Shown here: positions 1-9,247 of the stretch, in pieces
Layout: each line of letters opens with the position of its first letter
Position numbering within the stretch: position 1 is the first letter of the stretch
Source of the DNA: a bacterium HR28
GTDB lineage: Bacteria; Chloroflexota; Chloroflexia; Thermomicrobiales; Thermomicrobiaceae
Reading direction: 5' to 3'
Assembly: GCA_002898255.1 (NCBI GenBank)
Contig: BEIE01000002.1
Span: 434,001-498,000, forward strand
DNA: 64,000 nt
The notes under the pieces: generated by a model
What the model saw: only the letters and a program-made list of their open reading frames with translations
Told to the model about the DNA's origin: nothing
Databases searched by the model: none
Position numbers and translations under genes: made by a program

Positions 1-275
1 TCCACCGGCACTCTTCCGGCTCACACGACTCCAGATCGCGGAACACAAGCGCATTCCTTGACGAGCCATGGTTGCAGTCAAGGAACTCGCAGTGACCGAC
101 TCACGGAGCGACATCGGCAGGTTCTACCGATCGAGTCGCCCGACTGCCCTTCCACCGGCGTGCGAACCGGCTCCCACCAGCGAGCCAATTTGGGGAGCAC
201 GAGGGGAGACAACGCCCGCTCGGAGAGACGTGACTCGGTGTTGAACACTTCGCAGGAGCTAGGGACGGACGCTCC
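1..275. other. No gene recognised at the window edge
   Basis: The reading frames here lack a ribosome binding site and resemble no family. I see no RNA gene. Confidence 0.5.
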
Positions 276-920
276 TCAAGAACTGGACGGCTGGAGACCA
301 AGTTCCGCGAGCGCGCGCGAGACTGAGTCCTCGGTGACCGGTCCGACCCAAGCCTTGCGAATCACCCCGTCGGCGTCGATCAGATACGTCTGAGGAATTC
401 CATAAACGCGCCAGTCTCGGCTGACTGTTCCATCACGATCGAGCGCAATCGGGAAGGAGATTCCGAACTCCTGGACGAACTGCCGCACTGTGTCCGGATC
501 CTCAAGCTGGTTAATGCCGACAACCACGAGCCCGGCCTGCTCGTAGCTCTGAGCGACCCGCTCCAGCGCCGGCATCTCCGCCCGACAGGGAGCGCACCAA
601 GAAGCCCAGAAGTTGACGAGAACGGGACGACCGCGGAGCGCGCTCAGGTCAATCTCTCCACCGTCGAGGAGCGGGAGGCGAAAGTTGGGAGCAGGAGTCC
701 CAACAGTCAGCGCTTGTGCCGCGAGGAAGTCACCGGCCGAAGGGGCGGGACGCGGCGTCTCACCGCGGCGCATCATCCAGACTGCAAGCCAGACGGCACT
801 GACGAGGACCACAAGGAGCGCGATGTTCAGCCCAAGGAGAAGCCAAAGTGGGCGCTCTCGTCGCTGAACCGGGAGCATGTCCGGCAACGGACCGGATTGG
901 TTTTGAAGCTGTTCAGCCAC
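276..920 (-). CDS. Membrane-anchored TlpA/ResA-like thiol-disulfide oxidoreductase
   Basis: About 214 residues. An N-terminal hydrophobic anchor (GLNIALLVVLVSAVWLAVW) is followed by a thioredoxin-fold domain with the active site WCAPC inside NFWASWCAPCRAEMPAL. A cis-Pro region, GIPQTYLID, lies near the C-terminus. The family reduces or exchanges disulfides on the outer face of the membrane, often in cytochrome c maturation, but no cytochrome genes are adjacent, so the substrate is unknown. I chose the GTG at 920 because an AGGGAG element lies about 10 bases upstream. An in-frame ATG at 878 is the alternative. Longer starts add sequence without family resemblance. It appears monocistronic. Confidence 0.88.
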   Translation of the reverse strand: MAEQLQNQSGPLPDMLPVQRRERPLWLLLGLNIALLVVLVSAVWLAVWMMRRGETPRPAPSAGDFLAAQALTVGTPAPNFRLPLLDGGEIDLSALRGRPVLVNFWASWCAPCRAEMPALERVAQSYEQAGLVVVGINQLEDPDTVRQFVQEFGISFPIALDRDGTVSRDWRVYGIPQTYLIDADGVIRKAWVGPVTEDSVSRALAELGLQPSSS

Positions 921-1397
921 CCTGCGGCTCCCTCGCACAAGCCACTCTACCCGTAGGGAGTGTACTCCCAGACACTCGTGAAGATGAACCTCGCGCATGG
1001 TGACAGGCATGCTCAGAGCACAGTACAGCCCGTGGAATCCGACGTACTGCAACACGTCAGCGGACACCGTTCGCAAGCGACGGGGTTGAGCTGACAGCTG
1101 GCGTCGACAGGTGGCGGGGAAGAAACACGCACCTAGCCGGGGACACAGTGCTGCGGGGCCTCATCGCGCTGAAGCCGCCTTGCTTCTGTCGTGAAGTCAG
1201 AGGGCAGAAACGCTTCGAACCTCTTGAGCCCCGATCAACCAGGGCTGCGCCAGCACGGATGCGGGCAGGGAGATGGGGCAGCCGATCCACGGCGGGGAGT
1301 GACACATCCACGTTCGGGAACAGTGAGGCTAGCTGTATGTCCCGCGACACCGTTGCTGCTCATTGAGCAGCGAATGGAGCCGGCGCAGCTGTGACGC
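921..1397. other. Intergenic, about 480 bp, no gene seen
   Basis: It lies upstream of the TlpA-like gene and downstream of the flavin reductase, both on the minus strand. Short open frames on both strands lack ribosome binding sites. It presumably holds the promoter of the TlpA-like gene, which I could not pinpoint. Confidence 0.4.
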
Positions 1398-1880
1398 TCA
1401 CCAGGCCAGTTCCCGGTATTGCCGATCGAAGTAAATCAAGGGGTCATCGGCAGGACCAAGGTCCAGAGCCACGACTTCACCGACGAAGATCGAATGGTCG
1501 CCGCCATCGTAGCGGGCCCAGGGGCGGCACTCGATCCAGGCAAGGCAGCCATCGATGCGGGGAATCCCGAGGAGGCCGAGATGATGCGGGATGCGTGAGA
1601 AGCGTGGGTCAGCCAGTGGCGCGCGCCCGGCGAACTGCTCGGCGAGGAACTCCTGCTCCCGCGCCAACAAGTTCACGACCCATCCGGTCGCTTCCTCAAG
1701 AAGACGATGGCTCTGCTGCTCACGTCCGATGCAAACAAGGACGAGCGGTGGCTCCAGCGAGAGCGGGCAGAAAGCGGTGACTGTCACGCCGTGATAGCCC
1801 GATGGGTGGGCGGTCGTGACAACCGTCACTCCGGCCGCATGACGAGCCATCACGTCACGAAAGCGTTCTGGATCGACCAT
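1398..1880 (-). CDS. Flavin reductase-like FMN-binding protein
   Basis: 160 residues, the usual length of the flavin reductase-like split-barrel family (HpaC-type). The opening FRDVMARHAAGVTVVTT and the following GVTVTAFCPLSLEPPLVLVCI are characteristic of this fold, which binds FMN or FAD. Relatives reduce free flavin with NAD(P)H for a partner monooxygenase, but no such partner is next to it. The ATG at 1880 is preceded by AGGGGGG at good spacing. Extending the frame upstream adds unlikely sequence. Confidence 0.9.
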   Translation of the reverse strand: MVDPERFRDVMARHAAGVTVVTTAHPSGYHGVTVTAFCPLSLEPPLVLVCIGREQQSHRLLEEATGWVVNLLAREQEFLAEQFAGRAPLADPRFSRIPHHLGLLGIPRIDGCLAWIECRPWARYDGGDHSIFVGEVVALDLGPADDPLIYFDRQYRELAW

Positions 1881-3445
1881 AGGATATCCCCCCTGAGCGA
1901 CTCTCTTCCGAGCAGGCGCGACAGCCTGGACGTGACCACAGACACGGGCAACGAGGTTCGACGCCGGCATCCCCTGCGGTCAGCCAGGCAGCGAAGGATC
2001 GACGGGCAGGGTACGCGAACTGTCAGCCCCTCGCTGGCGCACCTGCACGATCGTTTTGGAGCGCAGGCCGCGCCGCATGCAGGCTTGGGCAGAAAGTATT
2101 CCCACATCGGGTTCATCGACCAGCTCTGGGAACCCAAAAGGTCTTTGCACAGCAGCTCTGCGTTCCGCGACACCGCGGCTCCGCACCGGATCCGTTGGTG
2201 AACCATGCGGCGACACACCATCATGCTCGTGCCTAGCCGCTGCCCCCTGCCCTGTCAGAGCACTCTGCATGGTACGCGTCTCGAGGTAGAGGATGGATGG
2301 CATACCTACAGAACTCGAGTACAAGGGGTCGTACCCTTTCGTCATGCAGACGCACGTGAGCACACCCACATCTCCTCGCCGGACACATCCGGCGGCAACA
2401 TGGTAGGGAAAGCAGCAACGATCGGGACGCAGGGACTGAGGCACATGCGCTCCACGATGCACCTTTGAGGACACAGGGAAGTGAGAGTCGCGTGCAGCAC
2501 ATAGCACTGTTCCGTGAGTCGCACCTCTCGTGTCATACCGGCTGAGCCGCATCGCCCGACCTGAAACGGTGACCAGAGCAGGGGAGAGATGGTGCAACAG
2601 TCAATACTCTCTCGCCTGCACCTTTCTCCTCCCAGCAGTCCAGGGTACCCCTTGTGCGCGCTCGTGTTCTGGAACCAAGGTCAGCAAGGGATGATCCTTC
2701 TAGCCACTCGCACCAAGGAGCACACATGGTGACCCGCTTGCACGCAGCAGGCCGGACATTCCTGAGGTTCGGGCTGTGCGGGTGACACCGAACAGGAGGC
2801 TGGCCCTCCTCCTTCCGGACGTGCTGCAGGGTCTCGAGGCGGGGAGGAGACTAGTTGATCCTCACACAAATCAAGCAGTATCGACGCGCCGGCACGTGGT
2901 TCCGGGATTCAGGGAAACAGGCCTTTCGCCGAGAAGGAAGGGCAAGTGCACACTCGCTGAATTGAAGTCTCTCTGTCACAAGACGCCTCGGGCCATCTCG
3001 TGAACCAGGTGAAGGAACGGGTACGATCTGGTCACGACGCGCCCTGGCGGCGAACTCGGGAGCAACGCGGGGTCCAGCGCCGAGATCGGCTCTCTCCTGC
3101 TAGGCTGATCAGGCGAGGGCGGCGACTCCACTGGCAGAGGGATACCCGGCGAGCTCGGTCGTCACGCCTGAGCTCTGTCACGTGTAGATCAGTGGCACGG
3201 CTCGAGGATGAGCATCATTCGGGGAAGAAATGCCTGCATTGCTCTCTGACCAGACGCGCCATGCCTGCTCGTCGCGACCACGGGCGAAGGAGACAGAGAA
3301 GGTATCCGAGCACTCCTGACAGCGGGTGGCGGCCGGCAGCCCAAGGGGGCTGGCGCGAATGGTCGCAATCCCTGTGAATGGTTGAGGTGGGCGTTCATGG
3401 CAGTACTCCGCGCAATGAGAAGCACGGCACAAGAGGAGGGCACCT
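1881..3445. other. Large gene-poor stretch, about 1.6 kb
   Basis: No reading frame here combines a ribosome binding site, plausible composition and family resemblance. I looked for tRNA T-loop signatures and for core motifs of RNase P RNA, tmRNA and SRP RNA and saw none. It may be decayed coding sequence or an unrecognised RNA locus. Confidence 0.4.
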
Positions 3446-4327
3446 ATGGCCAGTATCGAGTACCCGGGTGGTGCTTTCGTCTATGTCGACGGGCGACGGT
3501 GGTTCGTCCGCGAAAGTGGGGAGGGCGAACCGGTTGTTCTTTTGCATGGGATCCCAACCTCCAGCTTCCTGTGGCGCAAGGTGCTGCCGATTCTTGGTCG
3601 GGAACGGCGAGTCATCGCACCTGACCTGCTCGGCTTTGGGCGGTCTGACAAACCCGCACGCGGTGCGAGCACCGTGACCGAGCTCGCTGAACAGCTTGCC
3701 CGGCTGCTCGAACGACTCCAGGTCGAGCGGTGCGCGCTTGTCGGGCACGACGCTGGAGCGCTTGTCGCGGTAGCCCTGCTGGAACGCTGGCCAGAGCGGG
3801 TCACGCACCTCGTTGTGACCAATACCAGTTTCCGTCCGGAACGCTGGCGTGGAGCGGGGTTCTCGCCGCTTTCTCTCCTCCGTGTCCCGCTGCTCGGCGA
3901 TGTGGCGATCGCCTTGGCACGACCCTGGATGTTGCGGCTGGCGATGCGCCCGTTCCTGGCCGATCCGAGCGTGCTCGACCGCGAGACGCTTCGCGGCTAC
4001 TGGGAGCCATTCGAACTTGGCTTTCGTCGCACGCTCGTCCGGCTGGCACGGCAACCGCTCTTCAGTGCGGCTGACCTCGAGCGCTGGCGAGTAGCGCTCA
4101 CTGAACGCTGCGGGGAAGGCAGGATTCCGCTCCTCGTTGCCTGGGGAGCACGCGACCCGCAGTTCCGTCTCGACGAAGCAGAGGAATATGCCAGGACAAT
4201 CGCCGGAGCCCGCTTTCTGGCGTTCATCCATGCGAGCCACTTTCTCCCGGAGGAACGGCCCCGCGCACTTGGGCGCGCGATCGCGGTCTTTCTCGAGCGG
4301 CCGGCGGCGGTTCCGGTGCTGAGTTAA
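3446..4327 (+). CDS. Alpha/beta hydrolase (haloalkane dehalogenase/epoxide hydrolase-like)
   Basis: 293 residues with the complete alpha/beta-hydrolase layout: oxyanion-hole motif VVLLHGIPTSSFLW, then DLLGFGRSDKP, then nucleophile elbow VGHDAGALVA, where the nucleophile is Asp rather than Ser. A late acidic position lies in WGARDPQFRLDEAEEY, and the catalytic His in FIHASHFLPEERP. An Asp nucleophile is typical of haloalkane dehalogenases and epoxide hydrolases, so C-halogen or epoxide hydrolysis is more likely than ester hydrolysis. The ATG follows AGAGGAGG. Its stop overlaps by 4 bases that of the convergent EAL-HDOD gene. Confidence 0.92.
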   Translation: MASIEYPGGAFVYVDGRRWFVRESGEGEPVVLLHGIPTSSFLWRKVLPILGRERRVIAPDLLGFGRSDKPARGASTVTELAEQLARLLERLQVERCALVGHDAGALVAVALLERWPERVTHLVVTNTSFRPERWRGAGFSPLSLLRVPLLGDVAIALARPWMLRLAMRPFLADPSVLDRETLRGYWEPFELGFRRTLVRLARQPLFSAADLERWRVALTERCGEGRIPLLVAWGARDPQFRLDEAEEYARTIAGARFLAFIHASHFLPEERPRALGRAIAVFLERPAAVPVLS

Positions 4328-5568
4328 GGCGCGAGATCAAGCCCGACGAGGGCCTGAGCCGCGAAGGCGAGCGCATCGATAAAGGCCTCGGTTAGGAGCA
4401 TTGGAGTGATGGGGAGATCTGCGAGTGGTGACCAATGCCCGACCTCGTACGAGAGGACAGCGGCGAGCACACGGCCGAGCGGGCCACGGTGGTAGAGCAG
4501 TGCCTCTGTGACCTCGCACGTCAACGGAAGCTCAGCGAGCGCATCGGCCAGAGGTACATCGAGTGCAGCGTCCAGTACCGAGAGAAGTCCGGTGAGGAAA
4601 GCTGTCTCGCGCGACGAGACGCCGAGAGCACCGGCAACAAGCTCGCACATGCGAGCGCGGACGAGTGCAGTACGGACGAGTTCAACTGGCTTCCGTTCGA
4701 TCCCTGCCAGCACAAGCACGGCCACCCAGGCCGCAACGCTCCGCAGACCGAGGACAAGCAGCGCTTGCCGAAGCGACTCCACGCGGGTACGACGGGCGAA
4801 CCAGACCGCGTTGACCAGTTTGAGCAGCTTGTAGGTCAGCTGGACGTCCTGTGCGAGGAGACGCTCGACTTCCTCGAACTCGATAGCTGGATCGCTGAGG
4901 CGAGCAAGGAGGAACAAGGCAGCGCTCGAGACTGGCTGCCGACGCCCACGCACAAGGATCGGACGGAAGAGAAAATCACCCTGGAAGAGATCCACACCTA
5001 GATCGCGCGATCGCACAAACTCCCGGTAGTCCTGGACATCGGACACGAGAACGCGTAGACCACCAGAGCGATAGGATGCGACATCTGCCAGCCGCTCTGT
5101 CAGCCAGCGCTCGAGTGCGCCGCGCCGGTCGAGCTGGGCCCTGGCATGGCGGAGCGAAAGGCGAATGATATCTGCGTCCTCGAAGGGTAGGGGAGTGAAG
5201 AGGGCATGTTCCTCGAGATCAAGGAGCAGTCGGCAGCCACGAGCGAGAAGACGACGAATCACTTCTCGGAGTTCCGGCTCGCGAAGGTCGTCCGGTCCAG
5301 TGGCCAGGACGAGTCGGTCAGCTGGGAGGAGAGGCAGAAGATCCGGCAACAACGAGACGATGACTGGGGGCGGGAGGGAGACGATGGCGAGGCGTACCCC
5401 GACGAGCGCGTCGAGCCCGATCTCAAGGACCGTATCGAGGAAGCGCTGGGCATTCGATGATGCACCTGACTGGAGAGTCGATGCTGGTTGACCGTAATGA
5501 AGTTCGTAAGCGACGGTGTCAAGATGACGATCGAAGACAGGCTGACGGGTAATGAGTACCTCATGCAC
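4324..5568 (-). CDS. EAL-HDOD signalling protein, copy 2
   Basis: 414 residues. The N-terminal half is an EAL-like domain (ITRQPVFDRHLDTVAYELHYG), in which the diagnostic EAL reads YEL. The C-terminal half is an HDOD domain (LAQDVQLTYKLLKLVNAVWF, then SLRQALLVLGLRSVAAWVAVLVLA). Proteins of this YuxH-type architecture usually lack phosphodiesterase activity and act as signalling scaffolds. The GTG at 5568 is preceded by GAGGT, only 7 bases after the stop of the paralogous upstream gene, so the two are co-transcribed. The two proteins are clearly a tandem duplication with diverged sequence. Confidence 0.92.
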   Translation of the reverse strand: MHEVLITRQPVFDRHLDTVAYELHYGQPASTLQSGASSNAQRFLDTVLEIGLDALVGVRLAIVSLPPPVIVSLLPDLLPLLPADRLVLATGPDDLREPELREVIRRLLARGCRLLLDLEEHALFTPLPFEDADIIRLSLRHARAQLDRRGALERWLTERLADVASYRSGGLRVLVSDVQDYREFVRSRDLGVDLFQGDFLFRPILVRGRRQPVSSAALFLLARLSDPAIEFEEVERLLAQDVQLTYKLLKLVNAVWFARRTRVESLRQALLVLGLRSVAAWVAVLVLAGIERKPVELVRTALVRARMCELVAGALGVSSRETAFLTGLLSVLDAALDVPLADALAELPLTCEVTEALLYHRGPLGRVLAAVLSYEVGHWSPLADLPITPMLLTEAFIDALAFAAQALVGLDLAP

Positions 5569-5575
5569 GGCGACC

Positions 5576-6850
5576 TCAGGCGGCCATGGCGAGATCGATC
5601 TCGCGGGCAAGCGCGATGGCATCGAGGTAGGCAGACGTGAGGAGAGAGGGCCGCAAACCGAGCACTGCCAAGCGCTCCCAGTCGCCGCGCTCATAGGCGA
5701 GGACAGCATCGAGGACTGCACCAAGTTCTCCTTGGTGATGAAGCAACGCTGCGCGTAGTTCGTCAGCGAGCGGGAGCGCCGCGAGCAGCTCCTCCATTGG
5801 TTGGTCGAGCAAGGCGTCGAGCACCGAGAGAAGACCGGTCAGAAAAGCGGCCTCACGGCTGGCCCGTCCGCGGGCAGCGGCGACGAGCTCTGCCATCCGC
5901 GCACGGATCACTGCAGTCGTGAGCAGCTCGTGCGGTTTGTCTGGGATATCGGCCATGAGAAGCAAGGTCACCCAGGCCGAGACGAGTCGGGTACCGAGGA
6001 GCAGCAAGGCTTGACGAACTGACTCGATCCGACGCCGACCGTACCAGACGGAGTTGACAAGCCGGAGGAGCCGATAGGTGAGACCAACGTCCAAAGAGAT
6101 GAGTGCTTCCAGTTCGGAGAACTCCACCTCAGGATCTTGCAAACGAGCGAGCAGGAGCAGGAGAGCGCGGTTGGAGGGGGCACGTGTCCACCGGGCTGGG
6201 CGTGGGACAGAGAGGAAGGGACCGGAAAAGAAGGTGACGCGACACTCGCGGCAGCGGTCGTACAGCTCGTAGGTATCAATGTCGGTTGCCAAGAGTTGAG
6301 CCCGGCCAGCCCGAAGTACGTTGGCGAGATCGGCAAGCCCTTCGGGGCTAATCTCCTGACAACTGACTGCGACAAGGTCAACGGTGCGAGCGAACGGCAA
6401 GAACTCAGGCTGTCCCTGGAAACCGGCTAGACCGACGCGGAAGCCGGCCTCACGGAGGGCATCGAGTGCCTTGGCAAGCAATTCATGGTCCGGAACAGGA
6501 TCGAGAGTAACCAGCGCAACGAGACGATCGGGCGGGGCGAGTGAGGCAAGGAAATCACGAGCCGTGAGTGCTGTCGTAGGCGCCAGACGAACTACGGCAA
6601 GTGACTCACCAACGAGGGTGGGGAGACCGATTTCGGCGAGCGCCTCAAGCAAGAGGCGCGCTTCATCACTGGGGACAGGCGGCAAAACGGGCGAGCCTGG
6701 AAGAGTAAGGCGACCTGTCTGTGGTCGTCCTGGCGACGACACCACAGGCTCTGCGAAGCCGAAGCGTCCGGCTACAATCTCGTAGCCCCAGACCTCAAGG
6801 CGCCGCGTGAAGATGGGCTGGCGACGCACGAAGAGGTCACGCATGAACAC
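5576..6850 (-). CDS. EAL-HDOD signalling protein, copy 1
   Basis: About 424 residues, paralogous along its whole length to the gene that follows it. An EAL-like domain begins FVRRQPIFTRRLEVWGYEI, so the EAL signature is replaced by YEI and catalysis is unlikely. It is followed by an HDOD domain (SLDVGLTYRLLRLVNSVWYG, IESVRQALLLLGTRLVSAW). A GTG at 6850 has GGAG six bases upstream. The ATG two codons later (6844) is possible but has worse spacing. It is first gene of a two-gene operon. Confidence 0.92.
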   Translation of the reverse strand: MFMRDLFVRRQPIFTRRLEVWGYEIVAGRFGFAEPVVSSPGRPQTGRLTLPGSPVLPPVPSDEARLLLEALAEIGLPTLVGESLAVVRLAPTTALTARDFLASLAPPDRLVALVTLDPVPDHELLAKALDALREAGFRVGLAGFQGQPEFLPFARTVDLVAVSCQEISPEGLADLANVLRAGRAQLLATDIDTYELYDRCRECRVTFFSGPFLSVPRPARWTRAPSNRALLLLLARLQDPEVEFSELEALISLDVGLTYRLLRLVNSVWYGRRRIESVRQALLLLGTRLVSAWVTLLLMADIPDKPHELLTTAVIRARMAELVAAARGRASREAAFLTGLLSVLDALLDQPMEELLAALPLADELRAALLHHQGELGAVLDAVLAYERGDWERLAVLGLRPSLLTSAYLDAIALAREIDLAMAA

Positions 6851-7299
6851 CCACGACTCCTTTCTCTGGAGAAGGATCGGCATGCCCCGCAGCCATCAGC
6901 TGGGAGCGATGTCCAGAATTCTTTGGGACTTCTTGGCCAGGCCAGAGAGGTATGCTCTCGCAGTGCTGAGCACGGGTAGGGGGACCAGCATTTCCTCGAG
7001 CCTTCACGCGGGAGAGCGACTTCCTTGTGGTTTTCACATGATGGAGTGCAGTGTCGACCCAAGCAAGGCGTGCGGATGGCGTTTGCCGCGCACCGACAGG
7101 AAGAGTTCCCGGAGGATCACGATTGGTTGCGCCCCTTCCCTCGGCGTCTCTAACAGGGGCAGCTGACGTGCGGAGGGCTGCCTCAGCCGGAGCGGTAGGG
7201 GTGGCAGCGTGTGGTGGATGGAAAACTGCACCAGCCAGGCAGCCAGTTCCACACTGCAGAGGCTCACCTCGCCGAGTCGCTCGGATGCAAGGAAATCAC
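6851..7299. other. Intergenic, about 450 bp, no gene seen
   Basis: It lies upstream of the EAL-HDOD operon and should contain its promoter. I could not identify a convincing -35/-10 pair. Overlapping open frames lack ribosome binding sites. Confidence 0.4.
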
Positions 7300-7599
7300 T
7301 TACTCTGTACGCTGCTCTCCATGCCCTAGGTGCTCCATAAGCGGAAAGACAGCGCCCAGCACCAGCAGACCACCGTACTCCACGATGAGTGGCCACCAGA
7401 AACCCTGCACGAAGGCCGCATAGAAGGGAGCAACGAAAAAGGCAAGGGGAGCCATGACAAGTGCGAGGATTACGCCGGGCCAACCGAACGCAACCCAAAC
7501 CGCGACGAGGTCGAGGATCGTTGATGCACCGACCCAGGCCAGAACCAAAGAGCCGAACAGCATTCCTAGGGCACCCTTCAGCGCCTTCAGTGCCACCAT
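7300..7599 (-). CDS. Small membrane protein of unknown function
   Basis: 99 residues, nearly all hydrophobic, with about three membrane segments (LFGSLVLAWVGASTILDLVA, WPGVILALVMAPLAFFVAPF, WWPLIVEYGGLLVLGAVF). The ATG at 7599 sits behind AAAGGAGAAG, a strong ribosome binding site. The charged tail is HLGHGEQRTE. I do not recognise the family, and it stands alone. Confidence 0.75.
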   Translation of the reverse strand: MVALKALKGALGMLFGSLVLAWVGASTILDLVAVWVAFGWPGVILALVMAPLAFFVAPFYAAFVQGFWWPLIVEYGGLLVLGAVFPLMEHLGHGEQRTE

Positions 7600-8254
7600 C
7601 TTCTCCTTTCCGTTTAGAAGCAAGCGGCATCTCCCTCACGAAAGTACGTTGGTAGCCTGTTGCCCGCGTGTGCTGGCGGCGCGCGACTGTGTGGTACGAC
7701 TCCACATGACCCCTGCACGGCGTTTCCTTGCGACCGCCACCGTTGCATCGGAACGTGGCCTCCCTTCCGGCGACCAATTGCTCCCTTGCTCGCTGGCACC
7801 GAACAGGCCTCCCCTTGGGCGAAGCGCTCCGGCTCGTGGTGTCTTGGTGCCTAGGATCGACACAGCGCGGGAACACTGGTGTACCCGTCCGGTGCCCACG
7901 CGGCACCATCAGCGTCACATGGAGCAGTCGGCTGACAGCTCACTGACTCCGATTAGACGATAGGGGAGCAGGGTGCAATCGGCGTCTGGGCAGGCCAGGT
8001 TGTGCTGAGACGAGCCCGGCTACGGCTCGATACCTCGGCGCAGATGGTGCGGTCGGTTGTGCCGACCAGAACAGTCCTGGCGGGAGAGAGGCGTCTTACT
8101 GCCCCTCCCTAGAGCGGTGAAGGTGCGGTTGTTCGTGGTCGGCAAACCACTCTCTTCTGACCCGGGTGACAAGGCAGGCCGTGGAGAGGGCGGGCAGCCG
8201 CTGCAAAAGCACAGGCAAGAGATGCGTGAAGCGGCGGGCGGGCCGCGTCACCGG
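7600..8254. other. Intergenic, about 650 bp, no gene seen
   Basis: It is flanked by minus-strand genes. No open frame here has a ribosome binding site or family resemblance. Confidence 0.4.
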
Positions 8255-9112
8255 TCAGGTACGGAGCCAGTGGTAAACGACCTCGCGTAGCGGGGTCGTG
8301 GGGCGTCCGATCAACTGGCTGAGCTGGTGGCTATCGTCGAAGAGCGCATCCTGCGCGATCCCTGCCTCGAGCGAGGCAAGCACCTCAGCAATTGGGCGAG
8401 GTGTTCCCCGCTCGACGAGATACGCAACATACATATCAGGTGACAGATCACGGTAAATGACTGGCCGTCCACTGACCTCGGCGATAAGACGTGCGAGGTC
8501 ATCCATCGTCCAGGCCTCATCTCCGGCAAGTTCGTAGATCCGGCCAGCGTGACCTTCGCCGGTCAGGACGACTGCTGCCGCCGCAGCATAGTCGGCCCGC
8601 GTGGCCGAGGCGATCCGTGCGTGGCCAGCCGCACCGACGAGCTCGCCGGTGGTCGCAGCCGCCCGGGCACGCTCTTCATAATTCTCGGTATACCAGCTGT
8701 TGCGGAGGATGACCCATTGGAGGGCGCTTGTGCGCAACATTTCCTCGGTAGCGAGGTGTTCTTCCGCGAGTGCGCGGAGGGGCGAGCGATCGGCGTGCAA
8801 GAGACTCGTGTAGACCAGAACGCGGACACCGGCACGCTGGGCAGCCTCGATGACGTTACGGTGTTGCACAATGCGGCGGCCGACCTCAGAACCGGAGATG
8901 AGGAGGAGTCGCTCGATTCCGGCGAGGGCAGAGTCGAGTGTTGCTGGATCATCGTAGTCGGCGTGGCGGACGGTGATACCGCGCACGGCCAGGTCCCGCG
9001 CTTTCTCCAGGTTGCGGGCGAGCGCGGTGATCCGACCTGCGGGGACACGCTCCAGGAGCTCGGCGATGACCAGCCGTCCGAGTCGACCTGTCGCACCGGT
9101 CACTCCGATCAT
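8255..9112 (-). CDS. NAD(P)-binding SDR/NmrA-like quinone reductase (QorB type)
   Basis: 285 residues, atypical extended SDR. The protein opens directly with the Rossmann nucleotide-binding loop MIGVTGATGRLGRLVI. Typical family segments follow: LLLISGSEVGRRIVQHRNVIEAAQRAGV, VYTSLLHAD and an ILRNSWYTENY segment. This arrangement matches QorB/NmrA-like NAD(P)H:quinone oxidoreductases, but the substrate is inferred only from the family. The ATG at 9112 follows GAAAGGATCGAC. A TATACT box lies about 44 bases upstream. Confidence 0.88.
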   Translation of the reverse strand: MIGVTGATGRLGRLVIAELLERVPAGRITALARNLEKARDLAVRGITVRHADYDDPATLDSALAGIERLLLISGSEVGRRIVQHRNVIEAAQRAGVRVLVYTSLLHADRSPLRALAEEHLATEEMLRTSALQWVILRNSWYTENYEERARAAATTGELVGAAGHARIASATRADYAAAAAVVLTGEGHAGRIYELAGDEAWTMDDLARLIAEVSGRPVIYRDLSPDMYVAYLVERGTPRPIAEVLASLEAGIAQDALFDDSHQLSQLIGRPTTPLREVVYHWLRT

Positions 9113-9155
9113 GCTGTCGATCCTTTCGCTCGCTCGAACGCGCTCTTTCTTGCTC

Positions 9156-9161
9156 AGTATA
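9156..9161 (-). promoter_or_regulatory. Candidate -10 box for the QorB-like gene
   Basis: TATACT on the minus strand, about 44 bases before the start codon. No good -35 hexamer lies 17 bases upstream, so this is a weak call. Confidence 0.3.
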
Positions 9162-9247
9162 GCTCGAAAGTATCACGTCGCGTTTCGCGGTAGGAAGTCG
9201 CTCATCCCCGTCGCCTTGGCGCGACAAGCGACGTCTTGAGTGGTCCC

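Noticed and set aside
1980-2597. 205-codon minus-strand open frame in the gene-poor region
   Set aside because: Its composition (many Cys, Arg, His) is unlike neighbouring proteins. It has no ribosome binding site and no recognisable fold.
7034-7918. 294-codon minus-strand open frame
   Set aside because: It overlaps the small membrane protein gene, which has a proper ribosome binding site and hydrophobic pattern. The long frame is Arg/Cys-rich shadow sequence.
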